The position numbers were made by a program, and so were the translations under genes. Below the pieces are notes generated by a model, which was not told the DNA's origin, ran no database searches, and worked only from the letters and a program-made list of their open reading frames with translations. Shown one piece after another: positions 45,175 through 53,480 of a DNA stretch of 64,000 bases. The stretch spans positions 154,178 to 218,177 of the forward strand of contig NZ_JARUVL010000005.1 of the NCBI RefSeq assembly GCF_030137545.1, read 5' to 3'. The stretch is from Virgibacillus sp. LDC-1. GTDB taxonomy: Bacteria; Bacillota; Bacilli; Bacillales; Amphibacillaceae. Positions within the stretch are counted from its first letter, which is position 1. Each line of letters starts with the position of its first letter.

Positions 45175-46236
45175 ATGAAAAATCTAGTGATTTTAGGCGG
45201 GGGATATGGCGGTATTAAGGTTGCATTAGGACTGATCAACAAAGAGTTACCTGATGATGTTCAAATTATCTTGGTGGATAAAAATCCATATCATTCCTTA
45301 AAAACCGAATTTTTCACCATTGCCGCTGGAACCGCTGCAGAAAAAGATGTGCGGATGGACTTTCCAGAGAGCGATCGAATTACGTATTTTTATCACGAGG
45401 TTAAAAAAATAGACTCGGAGAACAATCAGCTATTATTTACGGATACGAGCACTGTATTGAACTTTGATTATCTTGTGGTTGGACTAGGCTGTGAGGATAA
45501 TTTTCATGGAGTTCAAGGTGCAGACCAATTTACAGAAAGTGTACAATCTTTTTCGAAAGCGCGTCATACAGGGCTATCTGTCTGTAATTTAAAGGCTTAT
45601 GGCAAGGTTACAATCGTTGGTGCAGGTTTAAGTGGGATTGAAGTCGCTTCTGAAATAAGAGAAAGTAGAAAAGATTTGAACATCCGCTTATTGGATCGTG
45701 GTTCTTCCGTTCTTCGCGCCTTTGATGCACGCATTCAAGCACATGTATCTGACTGGTTCTTAAAAAATGATGTTGAAGTATTACACCATGCTAATGTCGA
45801 GTACGTTGAAAAAGATGGCGTTTGTAACAATGGGGTTTGTTATGTAAATGATGTTACAATCTGGACGGCAGGTGTCCAGCCTCATCGATTAGTACGAGCT
45901 CTTCCTTTTGAAAAAGATGTCCATGAAAAAATTATCGTTAATGATTTTTATCAAGTTCCTTCAAAATCGAACATTTATGTTTTGGGTGACTGTGCTTCCT
46001 CCGAACACTCACCTAGTGGACAGCTTGCTGGACTACAAGGTGAGCAAATTACGGATGTGTTATATGCAGTAATCCACAACAGAGAGCCCAAAAAACCAAA
46101 AGAGATTAAATTAAAAGGAACACTTGGATCATTAGGGAGATCTGATGGATTCGGGAACATGTTCCAGCAGCCATTTACGGGATTTTTACCAAGACTCGCG
46201 AAATCTGGCGTATTATGGTTAAGTAAGCGGCATTAA
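45175..46236 (+). CDS. NAD(P)/FAD-dependent oxidoreductase, NDH-2-like (YutJ type)
   Basis: 353 residues. Two Rossmann folds: FAD-binding GGGYGGIKVALGL at the N-terminus and NADH-binding VTIVGAGLSGIEVASEI at about 145; the FAD-closing motif VLGDCASSEHSPSG near 270. It belongs to the type II NADH dehydrogenase superfamily, close to YutJ; the AQxAxQQG quinone-site motif of true Ndh is replaced by LAGLQGEQ, so quinone reduction is not certain. RBS GGGGGA upstream. Monocistronic. Confidence 0.85.
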   Translation: MKNLVILGGGYGGIKVALGLINKELPDDVQIILVDKNPYHSLKTEFFTIAAGTAAEKDVRMDFPESDRITYFYHEVKKIDSENNQLLFTDTSTVLNFDYLVVGLGCEDNFHGVQGADQFTESVQSFSKARHTGLSVCNLKAYGKVTIVGAGLSGIEVASEIRESRKDLNIRLLDRGSSVLRAFDARIQAHVSDWFLKNDVEVLHHANVEYVEKDGVCNNGVCYVNDVTIWTAGVQPHRLVRALPFEKDVHEKIIVNDFYQVPSKSNIYVLGDCASSEHSPSGQLAGLQGEQITDVLYAVIHNREPKKPKEIKLKGTLGSLGRSDGFGNMFQQPFTGFLPRLAKSGVLWLSKRH

Positions 46237-46295
46237 AAAAGCGCAATAAATGGAAGAAAACAACGTAACATTTATTATTTTTAGCCTCTGTAAAA

Positions 46296-46349
46296 GGAGT
46301 GTTGACCACTTATAATCGTTCGAAGAGACAAGTGATCAACACCCTTTTT
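46296..46349. terminator. Bidirectional terminator after the YutJ-like gene
   Basis: Long stem GTGTTGACCACTT with AAGTGATCAACAC (46299-46311, 46330-46342), followed by CTTTTTA on the plus strand and CTCCTTTT on the minus strand. It also touches the stop of the small gene on the other strand. Confidence 0.82.
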
Positions 46350-46497
46350 ACTTCTTTTTCTGACTAACATATTCATTCATTTCCCCTTCGCCTTGCGAAT
46401 TGGAATTTTTAAAGGGACTTAACCTTCCATTACGATGCTCTCCATGATGTTGATTATCTTTAAATTGATTATTAAATTTCTTTTCCTTATTGACCAT
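46348..46497 (-). CDS. Small hydrophilic protein, 49 residues, possible spore-type small protein
   Basis: Below the usual length cut-off but well supported: ATG at 46497 with GGGAGG six bases upstream, and a terminator at its stop. The protein is very polar, rich in Asn, Lys, Gln, His and Gly, without hydrophobic segments (for example NNQFKDNQHHGEHRNGR), and ends in KKK. Composition and size recall minor small acid-soluble spore proteins (SspO/SspP/SspK group), but there is no motif that proves it. Monocistronic. Confidence 0.65.
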   Translation of the reverse strand: MVNKEKKFNNQFKDNQHHGEHRNGRLSPFKNSNSQGEGEMNEYVSQKKK

Positions 46498-46630
46498 ACA
46501 ATACCTCCCTTCCTTTTTGTTCATTTTATAGTGTGTATCTTTTATATCCCTTTATTCGCAACATTTTTATGCTCTATCATGAAGGTTTGGCTTAGCTAAC
46601 ATGTCAAAAAGCTGCGCTTACTTAGATTGA

Positions 46631-46657
46631 TGAAACATCTTTTTAATTAATTACGTC
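46631..46657 (+). promoter_or_regulatory. ECF-type promoter, probable autoregulation of the sigma factor
   Basis: TGAAAC (46631-46636), 17-bp spacer, CGTC (46654-46657), the -35/-10 pattern of Bacillus extracytoplasmic-function sigma factors, 36 bases before the sigma gene. Confidence 0.65.
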
Positions 46658-46692
46658 TTATATATGATTTTACGATGAGGAGGAAATAAAGA

Positions 46693-47289
46693 GTGGGCCA
46701 CTCGAAAGCTTTCCATCCATCATACGATGAACGAGACAAACACATCATGAGTATTCATGATCCCATCGAGGCGATTGAAGTCATCATGAACACGTATGGC
46801 GATGAAATAAAACGATTAATTTTTACGTATTTAAAAAACGGCGCAGATACAGATGATGTTACACAGGAAGTATTTGTAACCGTTTATCAAAAATTACACA
46901 TGTTTCAAGGGAAATCTACTCTCCGAAGTTGGATTTACGCGATTGCCATTAATAAATGTAAGGACTACTTAAGAAGCTGGCATTACCGAAACCAACGTCT
47001 CAAAGAAAAACTATCCATTGTAGGAGAAGAAAGCCGAACGAAAAACATGGAAACTCCTGAACAGGTAACCATTCAGCAGGATGAACAAAGTAAGCTTTTT
47101 GAACAAGTAATGGACTTACCCGTTAAATATAGAGAAGTGATTATTCTGTTTTATTTTAAGGAGCTAGCAACAAAGGAAATAAGCCAAATTCTAGAATTAA
47201 ATGACGCTACCGTACGAACAAGACTAAACCGTGGTCGCGAGAAATTGAAAGCCCTCTTGTCCATGAATAGAGGTGAGAGTAATGAATAA
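46693..47289 (+). CDS. ECF sigma factor
   Basis: 198 residues: sigma region 2 (DDVTQEVFVTVYQKLHMFQG, then STLRSWIYAIAINKCKDYLR) and region 4 (LPVKYREVIILFYFKELATK, DATVRTRLNRGREKLK). No regions 1 or 3, as in group IV sigma factors of the SigV/SigX/SigW type. Start is GTG with AGGAGG nine bases upstream. The 3' end overlaps the next gene, a membrane protein that is its probable anti-sigma factor, and an ECF promoter lies upstream. Confidence 0.9.
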   Translation: MGHSKAFHPSYDERDKHIMSIHDPIEAIEVIMNTYGDEIKRLIFTYLKNGADTDDVTQEVFVTVYQKLHMFQGKSTLRSWIYAIAINKCKDYLRSWHYRNQRLKEKLSIVGEESRTKNMETPEQVTIQQDEQSKLFEQVMDLPVKYREVIILFYFKELATKEISQILELNDATVRTRLNRGREKLKALLSMNRGESNE

Positions 47290-48004
47290 AAATATAAAAC
47301 AATTAAAAGCACATTATGAAAATAATCTCCCTGTAGCTTTTACAGAAGAAGATAAGCAGAATGTATTCCAAAAGATTAAAGCTATCCAGTCAAAGTCAAA
47401 GAATAAAGCGTTTTATCCTAAAGCTTTATTAACTGTCGGAATTACTGCCTTTGCCATCTTTATTGGCTTCGTTATTACGAATATTCCATTACAGCTTAGT
47501 ACGGAGGATAATGCAAAAAGCATGTCAAATGAAAACGAGCAAATGGAACAGGAATTGGAAAAAAATGATGCTGAATTGGGTATCATGCAGGATGAGTCAA
47601 GTGAAGAGAAACGTTTTGATGACGTCTCCAACATATTTAACCCTGAAACAATCCAGTTTGGCGATGTATATAGTGGAATGACGGTAACAGAAGTGCAACG
47701 AGAAAAAGGACAAACGACAATTCTTTTTTCTGGAAACACACGATTGTCTGGGGAATTCCAATACAGGCAGGAGAAGCTCCAATTCAACGTATCCGAGCAA
47801 GCAATTCCTGACATTCCAATAGCGACTTCAGATAATGTGAAGCAAATTCCACTGTATTTTAAGGAGCAAGAAAAAGTAGAGGCAATGTATCAAATGAAGC
47901 CGGGCTTAGAGAATAAAGAAAGGAACATTAACATAACAGCTATCACGTATTTCTATTCTGAAAAAGCATCACGAATAGAACTTGAAATCGATCAAAGCGA
48001 ATAA
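47282..48004 (+). CDS. Probable membrane-bound anti-sigma factor
   Basis: 240 residues with one membrane helix at about 44-66 (ALLTVGITAFAIFIGFVITN). The short cytosolic N-terminus (about 43 residues) would hold the sigma factor; the outer part starts with an acidic linker (NENEQMEQELEKNDAEL) and ends in a beta-rich domain that could sense envelope stress. No zinc ZAS motif (HxxxCxxC) is present. The ATG at 47282 overlaps the sigma gene by 8 bases with GAGGTGAG upstream, so they are translationally coupled. Role inferred from position and topology. Confidence 0.75.
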   Translation: MNKNIKQLKAHYENNLPVAFTEEDKQNVFQKIKAIQSKSKNKAFYPKALLTVGITAFAIFIGFVITNIPLQLSTEDNAKSMSNENEQMEQELEKNDAELGIMQDESSEEKRFDDVSNIFNPETIQFGDVYSGMTVTEVQREKGQTTILFSGNTRLSGEFQYRQEKLQFNVSEQAIPDIPIATSDNVKQIPLYFKEQEKVEAMYQMKPGLENKERNINITAITYFYSEKASRIELEIDQSE

Positions 48005-48014
48005 CTTAACGATA

Positions 48015-48051
48015 AAGAAACCGTATTGCTAGGAAGGCAATACGGTTTCTT
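48015..48051. terminator. Terminator between the anti-sigma and CDGSH genes
   Basis: Perfect 15-bp stem AAGAAACCGTATTGC (48015-48029) with its complement (48037-48051). It lies between convergent genes. Confidence 0.85.
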
Positions 48052-48056
48052 CAACT

Positions 48057-48260
48057 CTATTCTGCTCGTGGACTACTTTCAAAACCAATTTTCTTATGTG
48101 TTCCATCACAAAAGGGCTTATTCTCAGAATGGCCACATCGACAAAGCGAAAAAGCTTTTTTTGTTTCAAATACATTTCCTTCTGCATCAACTAACTCTAC
48201 ATTTCCAGATACACGAATTGATCCATTATCAAGGACTTTTAATTGTGCCTTTTCTTCCAT
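48057..48260 (-). CDS. CDGSH iron-sulfur domain protein
   Basis: 67 residues. The three-Cys-one-His 2Fe-2S motif is complete: C40, C42, C51 and H55 (CRCGHSENKPFCDGTH). Such small bacterial mitoNEET-like proteins hold a redox- and pH-sensitive cluster and may move clusters or electrons; their exact role is unknown. ATG at 48260 with GGAGG nine bases upstream. Its 5' end and upstream region occur a second time at 50226-50354. Confidence 0.9.
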   Translation of the reverse strand: MEEKAQLKVLDNGSIRVSGNVELVDAEGNVFETKKAFSLCRCGHSENKPFCDGTHKKIGFESSPRAE

Positions 48261-48378
48261 TTGTTCATTCCTCCAATCCATCCCATACAATCGCTTAGTT
48301 TTTATCATACACCATTTCGACCTATTTCAAAAGGTGTCATAGAGCGAATTGTATATGATGCTATTTCCTCGTCAAAAA
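48252..48378. repeat. Duplicated segment, copy A (CDGSH 5' end and upstream)
   Basis: From the first codons of the CDGSH gene (TCTTCCATTTGTTCATTCC) through its ribosome site into upstream sequence (CCATTTCGACCTATTTC, CTATTTCCTCGTCAAAAA). It matches 50226-50354 with a few substitutions and a 4-base deletion in the other copy. Confidence 0.9.
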
Positions 48379-48523
48379 CATCGCGTTGTCCTTCCTTTCA
48401 TTATCAGTACCCTCGGTATTACAAAATGCATCGCCAAAATAATAGCAACGTAACGATAGAGTTATTGCCCTCATAGGCAAATCGTTTCCTTAACTAATCT
48501 GATTGAATCGTGTTTGTATAATT

Positions 48524-48574
48524 ATATAAAAAAGTAAATGGCCCCTTGCAACGGTTCCTTGTTACAAAAGGGGC
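48524..48574 (-). terminator. Terminator of the chemoreceptor gene
   Basis: Minus-strand stem from GCCCCTTTTGTAAC to GTTGCAAGGGGC (48541-48574, two-base bulge), then a tail with TTTTTT. Confidence 0.75.
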
Positions 48575-48601
48575 TTACATGAAGTAATGACAAAAATCAT
48601 G

Positions 48602-49522
48602 TTACAGCAGTTTGGAAAATTGCTTTGCTTGCGCTTCTAGCTCTTTCGAAGAGCGGTTAAAATTCTTAAAATCATCTACCGTAATGTGAACGAGCTTCTG
48701 TCCATCTCCAACCTGCGATTGAACGGCTTGTGTGCCTTCACTTATGGCATGAATGTTCGTCATAATCTTTTCAGCTGTATCACGAATTTCAATAATTGAC
48801 TGATCAACATGATTCGATAACTTACGTACCTCATCTGCAACAACACTGAAACCAAGACCATGTTCTCCAGCACGTGCTGCTTCAATGGCAGCATTTAATG
48901 AAAGCAAATTAGTCTGGGATGCTATTTTCCGAACAGTTTCAACAACCTTGCTAATGGAGCGTGCCTCATTTTGAAGTTCATGTAGCATCTCTGTATTTGT
49001 CTTCGATACATTTGTAATATGATCAATTGCAGCTAATAGGGACTCTGAACGTTCAATCCCTTCCTCTGCTTTATCATTTAACGTACTGGACATGTCTTCT
49101 AAATGTGTCGCGACCTCTGATAGCGTATTAAACCTTTCCGTAATATTCGTAGCAACCTTGAACACACCAATGATCTCTGTATGAGCGTCGTTATAAATGG
49201 GCATATAGGTCGCCTCTAGCCATACCCGTTCGCCAGCTTTATTGCGCCGCTCTATTTTGTCTTGAAAGCTCTTTCCTGAAAATAAACTTTGCCAAAAGCG
49301 ATTGTATTCATGACTATTTGAAAAATCATCAAAGCATAACGCCTTATGAGGCATGTTCATAAGCTCTGAACGGTTATAGCCAAACGTTTCAGAGAATACT
49401 TCATTGACATAAGCAATCCGACGATCCCGATCAAAACGAACCATCGATAAATTCTCCTCTAATGCTTTAACAACATGTTGATCTGTAACATCCTCACCTG
49501 TTTTGAACCGTGATATGTCCAT
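48602..49522 (-). CDS. Soluble PAS-domain chemoreceptor (methyl-accepting type)
   Basis: 306 residues without membrane helices. A PAS domain (about 20-135; [32 protein letters not shown]) is followed by an MCP signalling hairpin whose tip is [19 protein letters not shown], the contact site for CheW/CheA. The methylation helices are short. It should feed a cytosolic redox, oxygen or ligand signal into chemotaxis; size and layout resemble soluble receptors such as YfmS of B. subtilis. ATG at 49522 with GAGGAGG seven bases upstream. Monocistronic. Confidence 0.88.
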   Translation of the reverse strand: MDISRFKTGEDVTDQHVVKALEENLSMVRFDRDRRIAYVNEVFSETFGYNRSELMNMPHKALCFDDFSNSHEYNRFWQSLFSGKSFQDKIERRNKAGERVWLEATYMPIYNDAHTEIIGVFKVATNITERFNTLSEVATHLEDMSSTLNDKAEEGIERSESLLAAIDHITNVSKTNTEMLHELQNEARSISKVVETVRKIASQTNLLSLNAAIEAARAGEHGLGFSVVADEVRKLSNHVDQSIIEIRDTAEKIMTNIHAISEGTQAVQSQVGDGQKLVHITVDDFKNFNRSSKELEAQAKQFSKLL

Positions 49523-49773
49523 ATGTGTATCCTCCTCGATATATATAAACCGGTGATTGACGTTAAATGTCTTGCACACAGATTCAGTACTTTATACCCT
49601 ATTTTTTCTTTTATAAACCTCGTAATCATTTTGATATAATTATGACAGCAAAAAATATAAGACACAATGTTGAAACAAACAGAAAAGTAAAACACGAAGC
49701 TCAGGATACCTAGATATGAGTGGTGAGTTAGTATTGTTATTTTAACTTGGTTTATCACGCAATCCTAACCGTC

Positions 49774-49817
49774 AACAAAAAACCTCTCATATGAAATAGC
49801 GCTTCACATGAGAGGTT
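49774..49817 (-). terminator. Minus-strand terminator after the rearranged region
   Basis: AACCTCTCAT (49781-49790) pairs with ATGAGAGGTT (49808-49817), inner GAA/TTC adds to it; the minus-strand tail is TTTTTTG. It would have ended the gene whose remnant lies at 49843-49981. Confidence 0.8.
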
Positions 49818-49842
49818 TAATGGTCGTTCTAATCAGTTAAAA

Positions 49843-49981
49843 TTATATGCTATAACGATTTTTTCTCTGTCGTTTGGTCATTAAAGTATTCGTACATATT
49901 CCTAAATATGAACCAGAAACATTGTAGACATTTGTATAGCCTAAATGCTGTAACGTATGTATTTCACACAAAGTTTGTATT
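49843..49981 (-). pseudogene. Rhodanese-like gene remnant (C-terminal part)
   Basis: Read on the minus strand, about 40 codons encode a rhodanese-like end (LQHLGYTNVYNVSGSY and so on, stop at 49843). The usual rhodanese C-terminal pattern is a leucine-glycine-aromatic stretch, then NVYNV-x-GG; here the glycine pair is SGS. The frame is cut off at 49981, exactly where the copy of the argH 3' end begins, so the front of the gene was lost in that rearrangement. Its own terminator is still in place. Confidence 0.45.
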
Positions 49982-50236
49982 GGATAGTAACACACTCCTT
50001 TTTGTTGAGATCGTCGCTTTCTTTTCGCCTAACCATACTTTACTCTTCGTCATATTCTCTTTCATTATCTGCATATGATCGTTAACCCGACAGCTTGCCG
50101 TACCACCTACAATATTCCTTGCATGAATGATTCTCTCTAGCTGTAACACATCAAAAACATCCTCTTCAATCAGATTGGAAAAGGATTGCATGTCTTCTAA
50201 CGTAAGATCTAAAAGATATTTCTCTTTTTCTTCCAT
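49964..50236 (-). pseudogene. Chimeric open reading frame: CDGSH start fused to a copy of the argH 3' end
   Basis: 90 codons. The first four (MEEK) and the ribosome site come from a copy of the CDGSH gene start; residues 5-85 repeat the last 80 residues of ArgH ([21 protein letters not shown]) with about ten amino acid changes; the last five read into the rhodanese remnant. It cannot be an argininosuccinate lyase, since the catalytic part is missing. It has an intact start and RBS and so might be translated. About 94 percent DNA identity to argH by eye over 240 bases. Confidence 0.85.
49982..50224. repeat. Duplicated segment of argH 3' end (second copy of 54448-54688)
   Basis: From GGATAGTAACACACTCC to GATCTAAAAGATA it runs parallel to 54448-54688 on the same strand, with about 13 substitutions and no indel seen. 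The true argF gene does not follow, so only the argH end was copied. Confidence 0.92.
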
Positions 50237-50354
50237 TTATTCATTCCTCCAATCTATCCCATACAATCGTTTAGTTTTTATCCACCATTTCGACCTATTT
50301 CAAAAGGTGTCATAGAGCGAAATGTATATGGTGCTATTTCCTCGTCAAAAAATC
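50226..50354. repeat. Duplicated segment, copy B (CDGSH 5' end and upstream)
   Basis: Second copy of 48252-48378, joined directly to the argH copy within the codons for MEEK. The 50237-50553 gap up to nagZ otherwise shows no gene. Confidence 0.9.
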
Positions 50355-50553
50355 GGTAGAAGGATGCAGGAAAGAGGTAGTAGAAACTTTTGCTTATTGT
50401 TGCTTTCACATCTAACGGACTATATACGAACAGATAGGAAATGGATACGATGAGACTGTGGGAAGTAGAAGGTTTTTTGGAGGTGATATTTTTTGTAAGC
50501 GCTTTATAAGTTGCGGTTAATTACAGCAAATAATTGGACAAGGAGTGATTTCC

Positions 50554-52335
50554 ATGAAGATGACACGAACAGTTTTTGTATTCAGTATTATCTTTCTAAT
50601 GCTCTTCTTTCCAGCAATTGTTCCTGCAAAAGGATGGGATGATGGAACAAAGCCAGGCTGGGGAGATGGTGAAAAAGCAAAACATGGTTGGATAACAAGT
50701 AAAATAAAGCATATGACGTTGGAAGAAAAAATTGGACAATTATTTATCATTCATATGTATGGGCAAACTCCAGAAGATCCAAATTATGAAGCGAAAAACC
50801 TCCAAATGAATCGTGGAGCTAAAAATTTTAAAGAAGCGATTGAAAAATACCATCTTGGTGGTGTGATCTATTTTAATTGGACAGACAATATAGGGATGCC
50901 CTTGGATGCTGAGCAAGTGCAGGATTTATCAAATGGACTACAAGAAATAGCGACAGACCAGCGAATGCCAATCCCACTCTTTGTTTCTACAGATCAAGAG
51001 GGTGGCATTGTTCAACGTGTGACAAGTCCAGGAACTGTTTTCCCTGGAAATATGGCTTTAGGTGCTACACGATCGACTGATAAAGCTGCAAATGCTGCAG
51101 GCATTATGGGTGATGAGCTTTATAGCTTAGGAATAAATATGAATTTTGCTCCTGTGGCAGATGTGAATATGAATCCAGCTAATCCTGTTATCGGTGTAAG
51201 GTCCTTTTCCGAGGATCCAGATCTTGTCTCAGACATGACGGTAGCACAGGTACAAGCCTACCAAGATAAAAAGCTAATTCCGTCAGCGAAGCATTTTCCT
51301 GGTCATGGAGATACTGCTGTTGATTCTCATTATGGACTTCCGATTATCAATCATGATTTAGAAACATTATACAATGTAGATTTAAAGCCTTTTCAAGCAG
51401 CAATCGAAGCTGGCATAGAAGCAATAATGACAGCACATATTGTCGTACCTGCCTTAGATGATTCTGGCTTACCTGCTACATTATCGAAGCCCATTTTAAC
51501 TGATCTACTCCGAGAAGAAATGGACTTTGATGGGTTAATTATTACGGATAGTCTCGGCATGTCTGGAGCGAACGTTGTTCCTGAAGATCGAGTTGCTGTT
51601 GAAGCGTTTAAAGCTGGTAATGATATATTGCTCAACCCTCCGAATGTAGAAGTTGCATACCGTTCGATGGTCGAGGCGGTAACGTCCGGTGAAATTAGTG
51701 AAAGACGTGTAGATGAATCGGTGTATCGTATTTTAAAAGCAAAAATGGAAAAAGGGTTATTTGGTGATCCGTTTGTCGATGAAGATGCAATAGACAACAT
51801 CGGTTCTGAAGAGCATTTACAAGAAGCGATGAATATTGCGAATGAAAGTATTACACTTGTTAAAAACAGTGGTGGGCTTCTTCCGCTACAGCAAGACCAA
51901 GCATTATTCGTTGCTGGTCCTTCTGCTGGTGCACCAGTATCACTAACCGTTGAATTGCAAAATAAGGGATTTGAAGCAAGTAGTTTTTCAACAAGTACTT
52001 CACCGACAGCAACAGAGATTGAAGAAGCTGCAAGGCTGTCAGAATCAGCGGATGTCATTATCGCACCAACTTATCGTGCCAACACAAATGGCGCCCAAGA
52101 AAGACTTGTCAAGGCACTAATGGATACCGGAAAGCCCGTTATTGCGATTGCAATGAACAATCCTTATGATGTCATGGCATTTCCAGAAGTGAATGCATAT
52201 GTTGCAACGTACGGCAACAAGGATGTATCTGTCCAAGCATTGGCTCGTATCCTAGCTGGGGAAATAAATCCACAAGGAAAGCTCCCTGTTACAATTCCAG
52301 GGCTTTACAACTACGGCCATTCATTAAGCTATTAA
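50554..52335 (+). CDS. nagZ: Beta-N-acetylhexosaminidase NagZ (GH3), secreted
   Basis: 593 residues. Signal peptide (FVFSIIFLMLFFPAIVPAKG), GH3 catalytic barrel with the NagZ loop KHFPGHGDTAVDSHYGLP that carries the His-Asp general acid/base pair, nucleophile aspartate in IITDSLGMSG, and a C-terminal GH3 alpha/beta domain. It removes N-acetylglucosamine from muropeptides outside the cell, as B. subtilis NagZ (YbbD) does. ATG at 50554 with AAGGAG nine bases upstream. A short Trp/Gly-rich stretch (GWDDGTKPGWGDG) follows the signal peptide. Operon with the next gene, 47 bases on; the muramyl-recycling genes murQRP are not present. Confidence 0.92.
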   Translation: MKMTRTVFVFSIIFLMLFFPAIVPAKGWDDGTKPGWGDGEKAKHGWITSKIKHMTLEEKIGQLFIIHMYGQTPEDPNYEAKNLQMNRGAKNFKEAIEKYHLGGVIYFNWTDNIGMPLDAEQVQDLSNGLQEIATDQRMPIPLFVSTDQEGGIVQRVTSPGTVFPGNMALGATRSTDKAANAAGIMGDELYSLGINMNFAPVADVNMNPANPVIGVRSFSEDPDLVSDMTVAQVQAYQDKKLIPSAKHFPGHGDTAVDSHYGLPIINHDLETLYNVDLKPFQAAIEAGIEAIMTAHIVVPALDDSGLPATLSKPILTDLLREEMDFDGLIITDSLGMSGANVVPEDRVAVEAFKAGNDILLNPPNVEVAYRSMVEAVTSGEISERRVDESVYRILKAKMEKGLFGDPFVDEDAIDNIGSEEHLQEAMNIANESITLVKNSGGLLPLQQDQALFVAGPSAGAPVSLTVELQNKGFEASSFSTSTSPTATEIEEAARLSESADVIIAPTYRANTNGAQERLVKALMDTGKPVIAIAMNNPYDVMAFPEVNAYVATYGNKDVSVQALARILAGEINPQGKLPVTIPGLYNYGHSLSY

Positions 52336-52382
52336 AGACTAGTTAAATAAACATTCCGCTAGAATATAAGGAGGAAATACAT

Positions 52383-53423
52383 TTGAAGAATAAATTAATA
52401 AAGATTGCACTAATAGGTACAATGGTTCTCGGAACATCGATAGCTGGTTCTCCGGCAATTCACGCTGTAGGAAACGGACCAAACTATGGAGGAAATGAAG
52501 CCATTCAAACTTCAATATTCCATACACATTCTGAAATGGCTAGCTTTCTAAAAAAGCAAGAAAAAAAGCAGGAAGCAATGGAGCTAGAAGTGATCGGTCA
52601 ATCCGTTAAGAACCGTGACTTATATTTAGTAAAATATATGAAAAACCCTGCTAATCCGACCATCTTATTTCTAACACAGCAGCACGGAAATGAAGCTTTA
52701 AATACCGAGGCTGCACTTGATTTTATTAAGCAAATGGGTTCTGGTAAAATGAAGGACATGCTTGATGGCGTAAATATTTTAATCGTTCCGATGCTCAATC
52801 CCGATGGAGCTATGGGAGATGTGAACTTCTCATTAGATGACTATATTGCAGATGGCGACCGTCATATGACACGTTATAATGCCAATGAAGTAGACTTGAA
52901 CCGTGATCATGTTGATCGCATTCAACCTGAAACAAGCGCACTTCACGAGCAGGTGCTAGGTAAATATGACATTGATTATATGATTGATTTACATCATCAG
53001 GCAACACAAAGCGAAAGAGATGAACAGCTCGTTTCTGGCTCTATCCTTCATCCGACAACTGAAAATGTTGCTGCCGATGTTTTATTAAAATCAAAACAGC
53101 TTGGTGCAGTCGTATATGATGCCATACAACCAAAAGGCTGGGGGCACCTCGCAAAATACACGGGCGGATCTGCTGAAACAATTAGCCGTAATGGTATTGC
53201 GGTAGAATATGGTATTGCAACACTTTTATTTGAGGTTCGTGGAATGGCTGATCATTATCGTGACTCCTATGTTCTCGGGCAAAAAAGTAATGGATACCTT
53301 ATAAAGCAAACAGTGCTAACGATGGAAGAAACCGCTAAAGCAATTGCGGATCAATCGATTCAACAAAAAGATATTTCTTTCTGGGATACACTTGAAACGC
53401 AAAATAGAAGGCCAACCGAATAA
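52383..53423 (+). CDS. Secreted M14-family zinc carboxypeptidase
   Basis: 346 residues. Signal peptide ending near AIHA (residue 28), then an M14 domain: zinc ligands H and E in QQHGNEALN and H in MIDLHHQA, arginine/asparagine substrate site around YNANEVDLNRDH, and the catalytic glutamate in LLFEVRG. Start is TTG with AGGAGG eight bases upstream. Being in one operon with nagZ, it probably trims the peptide part of wall fragments (as gamma-D-glutamyl-diaminopimelate peptidases of this family do) or other extracellular peptides. Substrate inferred from context only. Confidence 0.85.
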   Translation: MKNKLIKIALIGTMVLGTSIAGSPAIHAVGNGPNYGGNEAIQTSIFHTHSEMASFLKKQEKKQEAMELEVIGQSVKNRDLYLVKYMKNPANPTILFLTQQHGNEALNTEAALDFIKQMGSGKMKDMLDGVNILIVPMLNPDGAMGDVNFSLDDYIADGDRHMTRYNANEVDLNRDHVDRIQPETSALHEQVLGKYDIDYMIDLHHQATQSERDEQLVSGSILHPTTENVAADVLLKSKQLGAVVYDAIQPKGWGHLAKYTGGSAETISRNGIAVEYGIATLLFEVRGMADHYRDSYVLGQKSNGYLIKQTVLTMEETAKAIADQSIQQKDISFWDTLETQNRRPTE

Positions 53424-53442
53424 TAAGCTTCTTCATGTATTG

Positions 53443-53474
53443 CACGCCAGTTAGGTCCTAAACCAACTGGCGTG
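53443..53474. terminator. Terminator between the M14 peptidase and argF
   Basis: Perfect 10-bp stem CACGCCAGTT (53443-53452) with AACTGGCGTG (53465-53474), then TAATTTTC on the plus strand. Convergent genes on both sides. Confidence 0.75.
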
Positions 53475-53480
53475 TAATTT

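Noticed and set aside
51393..52058. A 221-codon frame opposite to nagZ
   Set aside because: Shadow of the GH3 coding frame; serine-rich, no start signals.
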